DNA of 64,000 nt from Valencia hispanica (taxonomy: Eukaryota > Chordata > Actinopteri > Cyprinodontiformes > Valenciidae). A model generated the notes under the pieces. That model had not been told where the DNA came from, did not search any database, and worked only from the letters and a program-made list of their open reading frames with translations. The position numbers and the translations under genes were made by a program. The stretch's first letter is position 1; each line of letters opens with the position of its first letter. Shown one piece after another: positions 11,563-31,279 of this stretch. The stretch is from positions 28,944,501-29,008,500 of the forward strand of contig OY747705.1 in assembly GCA_963556495.2 (NCBI GenBank). Reading direction: 5' to 3'.

Positions 11563-13434
11563 ATCTTAAAGACACCATGCAGAGTTGACAGATTGACAAC
11601 AAAATGTCAGCAATTAAGTAAGTCTAGTAGACAAATAAATCTCGAAAAACATAAAAAGCAGCTAATGTTATAATACTGCTGCCAAATGTCTAGTCTTTAA
11701 AGAGTAAAACAGCTCAGACATATTGTGCAAAATGTGACTCAAGGATTTACATTGTTTGTGTTAGCTTGTTTCATCATAGTGCATAAAGAAACTTTACAAA
11801 TGATAGGATGTCACACGCAGTAATTAACCTACCTAAAATTAGCTTTGGAGAAAGAATATATCCTTACATCCATCCTGTTTCCTCAGAAAAATGACAAAGG
11901 ATCCATCATGGCAATAGATATGTCAATCTTGCCTTATACCAAGCCTTCAAGCCAAACTGCAAAAGTTTAACCAACAAAAAGTAACTCCAAGTTCGTTAGC
12001 TATATCCCAGTCCCTAAACCTGACAGCCTAGAATACGTTCACTGATTTTTTTTTTCTTCTTACTGTGATGGAGTAGGGTGCTGAACAGCTGACATATCTC
12101 TCCCCACATACAAACCTCCAAAATAGCATTCTGCCCGTGTGAAGGCAAAAATAGCTTTGGCTTTAATTGTGTTGGGAGGAAACTCCTTTTCAGCATCAAT
12201 AAAACCATCAACAATCTAAATCTAAACAACAGGATTAGTGTCTTTGATGGTTTTATCTGTGCCTGAATGATTGGCTCACATGACTGTGGTATTATCCTCG
12301 AAGCAATAAAGTAACTTTTTTGCAAAAAGTTGTAGGTTGATAACGTTCTCTATACAGTGCTGAGTGATGTCTGGTTTTGGTTTAAACTTGAGGTAAGATT
12401 AAATAATTTCAATGGATCTCCAAAGGGGGGTTTCCGCCTACTGCTGCAGTTAAAAAATACATAAACGATTAAGCAGCAAGAACTATCCTATTTCACTGAC
12501 TAAAAAGTGCCTAAACATGTTTTGATATACCACTAACTACATTGTAACATTATTGTAGCTTTGGATAAGTTGAAAAGATATGCTCTTGTTAGCTAAGAAC
12601 AAAATAAGTTAATGCAAACATTAATTCTATGTAAATTATTTGACAAAACTCACCATCACTTTCTTTAGTATGTCCGTTACATTTTCCTTATTTTTAACAG
12701 GGGTTTAAGTTTATGGGTCACTCTCATCTGCATGAAACAAAGCCAGCAGCAACCATTGCTGTGTCTAACCCCTCTTGATGGACAGTTCCATGTGCTGTGG
12801 AGCTTTGTTAAGACCAGTGAAACTCTAGACAATATTCTCTATTGAGTCCTGCTGGGGCACAAAAAACAACTTGTCAACACAGAGGATAGTGGTACAAACA
12901 AATAAACTGCTCTCTGTCCACAAACCTTCATCACCACTTTTTGATTTCTTTTTAACTTATGTTTAAGGTGTGAGTTTTGGCAGAAGGCTTTGATTTTCAT
13001 GCTATTTTGATTATATTAGCTCCAAAAAGAGGAGAACCGAAAACACATGAAACTACGGATTGCTAAAGTGATCCAGTACACTATAGCCTATTTAAAGAGT
13101 GCACTAAAACAGATAGATTTTAACGGAATAAAGCCAGTGTGAGTATGTTGAGTGAATTTAGAATCTGACGAACCAGCTGAATGTTTCCCCCTAAGCTTCT
13201 AGATACATGTTTGGATCCTCCAACCTGCCCATTTTCTATAAACCAGGTTTTCTACAGCTCATGGTGGTGATAAAACCAAGTATGAAAAAAATGTCTTAAC
13301 ACGTGTTTCGTGCATTTATGATATTACAATGCACTTGACTTTCGGGTAGTGTATCATTTAACACAATAATCATAAGATCTCTTAAAACTCACATCCAGTT
13401 GTGAATAGCTTTTAGAATGTCATAACGTTCAGTA
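11563..13434. other. Intergenic, nothing recognised
   Basis: AT-rich sequence between the Tc1 relics and the next transposon relic. A short open frame at 12014-12325 on the minus strand resembles no known domain. No exons of the obscurin-like gene were found here. Confidence 0.45.
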
Positions 13435-14115
13435 CCATAAAAAGTGTTCACCTCCTTCCATATTTATTTAGTTTTTCTTTTTTTTTTCATCAAACTAATT
13501 TTAATGTAAGACCAAGATAACCGGAGCAAATATAAAAAAGCAGTTTTTAAAAGATGGTTTCATTTTTAACATTATCCAAATCAATCTGTCCCTAGGTGAA
13601 AAAGTAAATGCCCTATAATTAAAATCATTTTACTGGAATAAAATACATTTTTTGAAAAATGAGTTCAATTTCACAAACCCCATCCATGCCTGATTAATGC
13701 CAGATCTCAAGAATTCCCAGAAGCACAAAACTGAGTATGTCAAAAAAGCATTGTGGTGTTAGTGTGATGGTCTGCGCCTGGTGCTTTAGGAACCTGACAA
13801 CTTACTCTTACTGATGAAACCATGAAGTATGCTCTCTATCAGAAAGTCTCAAAAGAGAATGTCTGTCTATCATTTGACCTTAAGCTCAAGGTTAGGAAAA
13901 CCTCCAAGTACACCTATGGACTCATGACTCTCATTTATTAAAAAAACACAACATATGAAGCTGTTGCAGGTATGACCTTAATAAATATAATCATCTTATA
14001 AGAACTGTTTTTGTTTTGACTTAGTTTTTCTTCGTTTCAAATAACAATTAGTTTGATTTTCAAAAGCATGCAAGTTCAACCAAACAAGAAGTAAAAATAG
14101 AGAAATCTGTAAAGG
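13435..14115. mobile_element. Tc1-type DNA transposon relic, CATCAAACTAATTTTAATGT family
   Basis: The left end carries CATCAAACTAATTTTAATGT followed by GATAACCGGAGCAAAT. The middle holds GAGTTCAATTTCACA and ATGCCTGATTAATGCCAG, blocks shared with a widespread fish family. The right end is degraded (GGGGCAAATGCCTTATC). Related left-end blocks recur at 21535 and 38770 in this window. No intact coding frame remains. Confidence 0.5.
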
Positions 14116-14589
14116 GGCAAATGCCTTATCACAACACTGAACATTTCATCACAGCAGCAAAGTCGAACTTTATCTGCATCGTTAAATGGGAGACAGGGTG
14201 AAGCTGTAAAACAACCACAGAAATAAATATGAAAAAAACTTTATTTTAAAGACATTAATTAGAACATCACTGGAACATTTAATAGGAAATATTAAAATGA
14301 GATTTTCTTTTTAAAACATTCATATTCAACAAAAATAAGGACATTGTGTTTGGTAGATTTTCTCGTTGTTGTAACGTCTCTTGGCAATACATCATACGCC
14401 ATTGGAAAGCATGTTTATTTCCTCTAAATGGTGTCACATTTGCAAGGGAAATGCATTTGATTGTTGATCAGCAGAGTTGAGTATGTTGGCTGTGCCCATG
14501 AAAAACTTGCCAGATCCTCGCTGCCAAATGCCAATGGCTTGTTCTGTAACTGTCTCTCGTTGTTAGATGTCCCTTATTTGATCTGATGA

Positions 14590-14940
14590 TTGAAGTCTGA
14601 AGAAACAAGACCTATTAGTATTGAATTTAACAAATAGGGGTCTCACCACAGTGTGGGAGAACATTACACAACCACAACAGCCTGGGACCTTCTGCTAAGA
14701 CTGGTCACTAGTTTGGTCACACACCGCTGTGGGATGGTATCCCATTGTTTTATCAACATTTGGAATGAGACAGTGTTGATCATTCTTGCACAAACTGATC
14801 TCTGCTCCACAAGTGTTCAGTGGGGCTGAGGTCGGGACTTCAGACAGATTGTTCACTCTCAAATTCTGGAGGTAGTCACTAGCCCCTTTTGAAAAACTCT
14901 TCAAGGAGGAACTGAAATGTCCTTTCACAGACTCCATGTT
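14590..14940 (-). mobile_element. Tc1-like transposase C-terminal relic
   Basis: On the minus strand about 14800-14850 reads PDLSPTEHLW, the degraded form of the SPDLNPxEHxW motif next to the last catalytic acidic residue of Tc1 transposases. It is followed, across stops, by sequence matching the end of the protein. A different frame over 14695-14937 is open by chance. Confidence 0.6.
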
Positions 14941-15496
14941 GTTTTTAAAAGACCGATGTGGAAATGGAGGTTGTAGTCAATCAACTCTATTACACTCCTG
15001 ACTTGTTAAGCAATGAAGTCACAGACCAGCATCAGCTGTCTTATATAATCGCAAGCCGCCTTGGATGTAGTGATTATGTATGGTTTGGTTCTATACATTA
15101 CGCTGGCATCAATGGAGCTTGACACCTCCTGTTGTTCTGCACTGTCAACCATATTTTCTTAAACTCACCACTGTACAGTATAACTGCACTTCTCCTTGGG
15201 ATTGATGAATAGCCAAAAAAAAAAGCTCAGATGTGTTTCCTATTTGTGGGTTTATATGGAAATACTTTGTAAGAGAGGCTTATGATAAACCCTGCTCTGT
15301 GCACGGAAGACTTAGAAGATAGAATTGCTGCAAAATCTAATCTCAGTATTTCTCTCCGCAAAGATAACAGATTGGAGTTGGCAAGTTTTTAATTCACATA
15401 ATTCACACACTCAATTTTGCTGCTTAACAAATGTATTTTTCTTACAAATGTGGTACCATTTAAATGAAAAATATGGAGGTTTTCCAAAGATAAAGA

Positions 15497-15502
15497 TTTA
15501 TT
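15497..15502 (-). terminator. Candidate polyadenylation signal of iqca1
   Basis: TTTATT on the plus strand is AATAAA on the minus strand, about 66 bases beyond the iqca1 stop codon at 15568-15570. Confidence 0.45.
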
Positions 15503-15567
15503 TCCAAGCCTTGTTACAGCAAAGAAATAATGAGCCAAACAAAAAACCATTAATTTTTTGTGCAATT

Positions 15568-25092
<9,525 letters not shown>

Positions 25093-25217
25093 GTCTATGT
25101 ACCAATGGCGTGGGGGGTAAAGCAGCACAGTTATCAAACTGAGAGCCCAAACTGTGTTAAATTACAGCGCTCCGATCACAGTTTAGACGTTTCGCAACCT
25201 AACCAACAGCGTTTCCT

Positions 25218-25231
25218 GTCTCCATGGTAAC
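25218..25231. promoter_or_regulatory. X-box (RFX-binding motif) upstream of iqca1
   Basis: GTCTCCATGGTAAC fits the RFX consensus RYYNYY(N1-3)RRNRAC at every position, with a two-base spacer. It is 126 bases upstream of the iqca1 start codon. RFX factors switch on motile-cilium genes through X-boxes placed close to the start, so the motif fits a DRC subunit. The surrounding 100 bases are GC-rich compared with the neighbourhood and include a GCGGCCGC site near exon 1. Confidence 0.7.
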
Positions 25232-25458
25232 CGCTAACCAACGGTTGTCTCCTCCCAACGCGGTTGGAGTAAAAGCGGAAGTCATATTGTGGACAGGTGT
25301 GGCACTTTTCTTTACTTTTTTTTTACCGAGTTGAAATAAAATTAAGTTTAGTATTTAGGTTAAAATCAAGCATATATGCTATAAAAAAAATAATAAATAA
25401 ATAAATTAGATATTTTTTTATTTTATTTTTAGAAATGATGTAACCGGACAGACAAAAC

Positions 25459-27260
25459 TAATTATTAGTGGTGGTGAGATGAAGCCCCATGAGGCACTGA
25501 ACCACTTCAGCCAATCGGTTCAAGAAAGGGTTCTGCTCACGGGGCTTCATGTGAACACAAACCCCCCTACTGGCCAGGTACATAATCACAGGCAGCTGTA
25601 GCTCTTAGCCACTTAATGTGTGATGCATTAAAGTTGTAAGTGGTTCTTGGGAATGACTATGAGTTCCCAAAAAATAATTTCTCTACATAAAGTATTACAA
25701 ATGTGAATAATAAAAATATTCTTTGAATGTATTCTGTCTGTAAATTATCCCCAAACGGTAGTATCATGTGTTATGGCAGGTTGTGTAATAATGTTTTTCT
25801 GTCACTTGAGGCAAAAGGCATGAAAATGCTTATGGAACTAGGAAGAGGGCACTGAAAATGATTGCGTAACTTGGGCAATGATATAAACAACAGGGGAAAA
25901 AGATTTTTAATCAAAAATAGCAGTTTCTCAACAGTTTTAGGTTTTTAGCGATTCCTGTTTCTTGACACCACCTCACCAGCCTTCGAAAACACTCTTTCAC
26001 AAGGCACAGAAGATGCCGGCGTACACAAAAACACAGGTGCTAGACTATATAAATTGGGGTACAGTAATTTTTGCTTTTCCCAATACTCCAGGGGGGGTTC
26101 CAGCTTGCTAATATTTGACTCCCACACAGGGGAAATCCTCCTCTTTCTAGCTGGTTCCATCCACTCACTTATCTCTCTCTCCTCATTCTCCAAAAATTAT
26201 GACCATCTTTTGATTTCTAAAAAAAGAGGACACTTGGCACAGTCCTGAAACACTGTCATGACTGTGACCAGACTTTTGATTTTAACATATTTAAAGCATG
26301 CATTCTCCATGTGGTGAGACTGAACAGTTAAATAACAAACTTTAGATAGGCTTTCACAAGTGCAAAAATGACTTTAAAATCTCTAGAAATTAATTAATAA
26401 TAGAAATAATTACTCTTCTGAATTAGAAAATGTACCAGAAACAGTAATCGATGCTTTACTGGACAAAAATTAAACAAAAATCTAAAATAACATTCTGAAA
26501 AACAGGTAGGCTATTATTTTCTTTTTAATGTAATAATAAAATTAAAAAGCAGCCGTCTCAAAAACACAATAATGCTCCATTTATTAGATTTTATCTTCAT
26601 CCTCCTCAGTTTATAGATGAATTATTATAGATTTCGTTTCCATGTGGACCTACTAGATCTTTGCCACTTTTGTCACACACAGAAACACATATGCCAGCTA
26701 TGTTTGTTTGTAAAGCGACACTTGCGCTTTAATATCTTGTAAACAGTCGCAACGCCGTGCAGCGCACCACAGCCCGCTCTCTCACGTCTATGAAACGGTT
26801 CAGAACAATCTAAGTATGCTTATTAGTCCCCTTAAAAACTATGAAAATCCGGACATTTTCATCAATCTATGAAATCCCCCCGGTTGCCCTGGACAGCACG
26901 TGAAAAGTGGACATGTCCGGGGAACACAGGACGGCTGGTCACCCTACCTAAATCTTATCTTTCTCTCCTCACTCTCCTAAATCTTCAAACTATCTGTCTC
27001 TATACTCTCCAAACTATGTAAACGATAACCAAACTCTCCTACACAAGCCCACATTTTGAATGGAGGCTGAGGGGATTTTTATCACTCCACAAACTCTGAA
27101 CCACTTCCTGAAGAAGTCACGTGGTACAGCCAGGCAGCGGGGCTTCAGACGTCATCGTTTTCGGCTCCTCCCCTAAATGAAGCAGGCCTCGATACGCGCT
27201 TTGTGGAAATGCTCCCTCCACTGCTCGACACACGCATCGTAACATCACTACTAATAATTA
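25459..27260 (-). mobile_element. hAT (ZBED-type) transposon relic
   Basis: The left end TAATTATTAGTGGTGGTGA and the inverted right end (TAATTATTAGTAGTGATG on the complement) are similar for about 17 bases. The interior keeps the C-terminal dimerisation domain of a hAT transposase at 25945-26193 on the minus strand; the rest is deleted or decayed. GGGGCTTCA-type blocks recur near both ends (25540, 27140). It lies about 230 bp upstream of the iqca1 X-box. Confidence 0.65.
25930..26193 (-). pseudogene. hAT transposase C-terminal dimerisation fragment
   Basis: The frame includes EYWEKQKLLYPNLYSLAPVF and SVPCERVFSKAGEVVSRNRN, the conserved hAT C-terminal dimerisation motif (S-S-x-P-x-E-R-x-F-S). 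The N-terminal BED finger and catalytic DDE core are missing, and the only upstream Met is internal to the fold. Fragment of a dead element. Confidence 0.85.
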
Positions 27261-28049
27261 AATACCTGTAATGTCTTACCAAAACTCAAATGAAGGCTCA
27301 GCAAACACATATTTCTAATTCTCACTGTTTTGCAACAAAAAGACTGGTATCAATACTAGAAAACGCACGTTTGAACAGTGCAAACTACTTTCAGTTCCAC
27401 TATATAATGTAGCTACTTTAACCTATAAGCTATTTGTTCTCATCAGATGAAAATAATGTTAGAACAGGCTTCAAGCTTATGCACAAACAAAAAAGTATTG
27501 CTTCAGCGTGCACTATGTGGGTATGTGACTGCATTTTAAATTCATATTTTGAAGATCCTACAGATAAGGGTGATAGGAAGGAAGCCTTCCAGACTTTGAG
27601 CTCATCGCTAAAGGTAAATCACACTCAGGTTGTTTTTTATCTTCAAAGATCTGTAAATAAAAACTGATAAATGTTGTGCAATAACTTAAAAGCATTGGGC
27701 AGCATGTTATATTGTTAAAAATAAATGTTAAAATGTTAAATTGTTTCTTCTTTTACATTGCCATAAAGAAATATCTGCCTTATTTCTTATCAGAAACCAA
27801 AATAAGACATCTCTGACAACAGTTGACCTATCCTTTTCATTCTGAGAAAATGTAGTTTGTTTTCTTTATTTCACCTAAATAACTGTAGGCCTACCCAATT
27901 TAAAATCACTAGTCCGTCTATTACACAATTTTTCTTTTTGCGTTATATTATCTCTAACCTTTTCTCAACTGTAATTTTAAACAGGGAATTTTGGATATTT
28001 AAAAAAGTTATATTGTTTGCATATTTTAATGTGCAATGAGAATGTATCT
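27261..28049. other. Intergenic, nothing assigned
   Basis: Contains a 77-codon open frame at 27434-27667 without similarity I recognise, and at 27674-27708 a 35-base exact repeat of 24127-24161. Otherwise AT-rich. Confidence 0.4.
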
Positions 28050-28879
28050 ATCTATAGGTGGGTCAAAATATATTAGAACATAGATAGAAAGTTAATTTAT
28101 TTCAGTGACTTTAAAAAGAAAGCTTCTATAGGTTTATTTTACACAGACTGAAAAGCAGTTATTTCTGATGAATTAACACTATGGCTAGTTAATATTATAA
28201 CCTGGCCAACATAGGACTTAACAGTTCTTGGAGGGTAAGCCACAAAAGATAATTTCTGAAGATGCTGGAAGTTCCAAGCATAATAATGGAAAATTTAGTG
28301 GAAGGAAAATATGTGGCAAGAAAAGGTTAAACAAGCAACAGAGACTACTGAAGCTTTAAGAGAACTGTGATGCAAAAATCTTTCAGGAGTTTAAGGGAGA
28401 TACACAAAATGTTGGATACAGCTGGTATAAGAACCACCACACACAGCACATAACATGGGCTACAACTATAACTGAATTACTTGTATTAAGCCTCTCCTGA
28501 ATCTGAGATCATTTCTAAACCATTTTACCTGAGCTAAAGAAAATAAGCACTGGATTGTTCCTCTGCTATCCAAAGTCCTCCTTTAAGGTGGAAAGTAAAA
28601 TTTGCATTTTATTTGGAAATCAAGGTTCCAGAATGCGGAGGTGAAATGGAGAGGCACGGCGGTTGCTTGCCACTTTTATGACCATGGTATCATTGTGCTT
28701 CCCTCACCTAAACTCGATAAAGCATCTATCGTCAAGGACAGATGGTATACACTAAACACAACAATGCAGACAAGCTGAAAACCTCTATTAAAGCAATCTG
28801 GGCTTCCTATACACCTAAGCAGAGGTGGATTGATGCAGTAGTTCATGCTAAAGGAGCTCTCACCAAGTACTGAGTGCAT

Positions 28880-28880
<1 letters not shown>
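28050..28880 (+). mobile_element. Tc1-like transposon relic
   Basis: Blocks in sense order match a common fish Tc1-like family: GGGTCAAAATATATTAGAAC at the left, ATTTGGAAATCAAGGTTCCA (the FGNQGA region), GACCATGGTATCATTGTGCT (DHGITV), GCAATCTGGGCTTCC, and ACCAAGTACTGAGTGCATA, which is the end of the transposase gene. The 3' terminus has been replaced by a (CA)n tract. Frames are broken. Confidence 0.7.
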
Positions 28881-28938
<58 letters not shown>

Positions 28939-28948
28939 CACACACACG

Positions 28949-28988
<40 letters not shown>

Positions 28989-28991
28989 CAC

Positions 28992-29035
<44 letters not shown>

Positions 29036-29058
29036 ACACACACACACCCACACACACA
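28880..29058. repeat. (CA)n/(CACG) microsatellite
   Basis: About 180 bases of CA repeats with scattered CGCACA and CCCACA variants. Open frames of His-Thr or Val-Cys repeats on either strand come from this repeat only. Confidence 0.97.
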
Positions 29059-29390
29059 TATTTTTCAGTAGCTCAACAGTTCTGTATTAAAATCCTTCTT
29101 TTTTTTATAGCCTCACTATATTATGGTTGCCCCGACACTGTAAAAAATAATAATAAAAAAGTTGAATAAACTTTCAAAAATTAAGGCAACCAGCTGCACA
29201 ACTTTTATGAGTTAACTCAACAAAGGATTCTGGTGTTGTGTGAACCATAATTAAGAAGTTAACTCAAAGATTAATCCAAGGCTGAACAAATTCAGAAGCT
29301 ATTCAGTTCTACTCCTTTATGAGTTGAAAGAACCCAGGTTAAGTTGAAAATAGGGAGAAGTTGAGATAGCCTATGTACACATTTTGCTTA

Positions 29391-29605
29391 ACTTTTATAG
29401 CACTCATACTGAATGATGCCACTCAAAGCACTTTACACACTAGAGCCACATTCACACACATATACATATTTATACACTGATATGGAGATCAGTAGGCAAC
29501 TTGTGGTTAAGTGGCACATCAACATGTGTCAGATGGAAGCTGGAATTGAAACTATAACCCTCCGATTTTGAGCCTACTACTCTACGCACCGAGCCACAAT
29601 TATTC
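29391..29605 (-). mobile_element. tRNA-derived SINE, minus strand
   Basis: Read on the minus strand it opens with a tRNA-like head: a degraded A box (TGGCTCGGTGCGTAGAGTAG) and a B box (GGTTATAGTTTCAATTCC). It then passes through TGTTGATGTGCCACTTAACC and a body ending in AAAGTGCTTTGAGTGGC. Confidence 0.7.
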
Positions 29606-29854
29606 CGAGGGGACATTGCAATGAGCTCAATAATCTTCCATTCACCTGCAATACATTTGCAAATACTCCCTGATCCATTGTGTAGCCTATACAGTCACAG
29701 GGATAACAAATGTTGATTTAAAATAGCACATATGAACAACTATTGTGATTGAAGAAACAACTATTCCTTCCATCGCACAAATGAAGAAGAAACAAAAGAC
29801 TTTAGGTTGCACATATGACGAACAAAGTCTTTTGGTTCTCCTTCGTTTCTGCGA

Positions 29855-30078
29855 TTGTAGCTTGGTAGACAAAGTAGGTGGCTTGTAATCAGAGGGTTGT
29901 AGTTTCAATTCTGTCTGTCACATGTTGATGTGCCACTTAACGCCAAGTTGCCGATTTGTGTATAAATGTGTGCATGTTCGTGAGTGTGAATGGGTGAATG
30001 TGACTTCAGTGTAAGGCGCTTTGAGTGGTCAGTATGAATGGAGAAGTGATATATAAGTTCATATATAAGTATCATTTT
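29855..30078 (+). mobile_element. tRNA-derived SINE, plus strand
   Basis: Same family as 29391-29605 in the opposite direction: a tRNA-like head (TAGCTTGGTAGACAAAGTAG and GGTTGTAGTTTCAATTC), TGTTGATGTGCCACTTAACG, GTGAATGGGTGAATGTGACT, then GGCGCTTTGAGTGGTCAGTA and an AT-rich tail. The two SINEs lie head to head about 250 bases apart. Confidence 0.75.
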
Positions 30079-30992
30079 AAGGCTGACCAGTTGACAAACC
30101 AGCTGGACAATTTTAGGACTTTAGGTCGCATTTACTCATACCAGTGAGTTGAGGCAAAATATGTACACAGGTTGCCTCAGCTTCTCCATTGGTATTTTCA
30201 ACTTCACAGGGTTTGTTTCAACTCAAAGAATGGAGTAAAACTGAATAGCTATTTTTAAATCAAATCCCAAAAAGCACTTAAAAATCCCACAACACATACA
30301 AATTCCAAAACCACAATAATGTTGGTTGTCTTACCTGTAGGGCATAATCATGAAAATTAACTTAAATAAACACAGGTAATATTGCACTATGTGTGTAATA
30401 CACATAGATTCATGTTTCACTTTTTAAAATGATATACAGCAATAAATGAACTTTTCAAAGATATTCTAATTTATTGAGATCCACTACTATCTATCTGTTC
30501 TCTCAAATTAAGTTATTTCCTAAAAGTCATTTGACTTATGGCTTCATTTGTAGACTTCAAGCATTCGTCTAAATATTTCTATTATTGCGCTCTGAGCTAA
30601 AGTGGAAGAGAATGATTTTATTTTTCCCCATATAAAAATCCCCGTTTTAAATGGATCCTTGGATACCCTCGCATTTCCCTAGTCTTCCAATCTGCATCAC
30701 AATAAAAGATTTCTGTTCAGGAGGAACTTGTCGGATGGGTGCTCCTGGATGCGCATTCTCTGCAGCGCTTAGGAGGTCACAAGACTTGGACATCAGCGAA
30801 CAAAAACATCGGCACGCTGACAGCTTGGCTGCAAGCTTATAGGCCTTCAGATTCTCCGGTTCTTTGCATCCAGCATCCAACAAGTTGCTCCCTTTTGGAA
30901 AGCTACTTCACAGCGCGCTGTTGTGCTTCTGTCTTTCTCGTGCGCCTGGCTCTTTTTTTTTAACGGCAATCTTTAAAGCGCGCTATCTCCTA

Positions 30993-30994
30993 CC

Positions 30995-31025
<31 letters not shown>

Positions 31026-31028
31026 AAA
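30993..31028. repeat. Poly(C)23 followed by poly(A)13
   Basis: An uninterrupted run of 23 C, then 13 A, about 220 bases upstream of the alkal TATA box. On the complementary strand it is a run of 23 G. Confidence 0.9.
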
Positions 31029-31248
31029 CCTTGAACCACTTTATCTCAAAAGGATCACCGACTTTGTAGGGGATTGAATCATTTGCAAATGAAACTTGTC
31101 GTGTTGTCGTGCGTAAAGGTGTGGGGCACGCCAAAGTGAACATGTGCCTCTGGGACAAAAGAGGGGGAAAAAATACTCCGAAGATGTCAATACTGCTTTA
31201 CCACCCACTCGAAATCGATTGTATTACCTTCAAGAAGGTGGCACTCGG

Positions 31249-31256
31249 TATAAATA
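31249..31256 (+). promoter_or_regulatory. TATA box of the ALKAL gene
   Basis: TATAAATA in a GGTATAAATACC context lies 28-35 bases before the likely transcription start near 31280-31285 and ahead of the exon ending at the GTGAGT donor at 31403. Confidence 0.6.
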
Positions 31257-31279
31257 CCTACGCAATTTTTCAAGAAAGA

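Larger units (their letters stand above)
29225..30325. repeat. Foldback (inverted-repeat) element containing two SINEs
   Basis: The segment 29297-29388 and the complement of 30158-30252 match at roughly 80 percent: both read GCTATTCAGTTyTACTCC, then a GTTGAAAATA block, then TGTACAyATTTTGC. Weaker similarity may extend outward toward 29225 and 30325. The interior, about 770 bp, holds two oppositely oriented SINE copies. No coding sequence. Confidence 0.65.

Noticed and set aside
14695..14937. 80-codon minus-strand frame
   Set aside because: Off-frame reading of a Tc1 transposase relic whose true frame contains PDLSPTEHLW.
28676..29090. Long open frames of Val-Cys or His-Thr repeats
   Set aside because: Produced on both strands by the (CA)n microsatellite.
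29855..29925. Possible tRNA gene
   Set aside because: The A and B boxes are degraded and the sequence continues into a SINE body; no cloverleaf could be folded.
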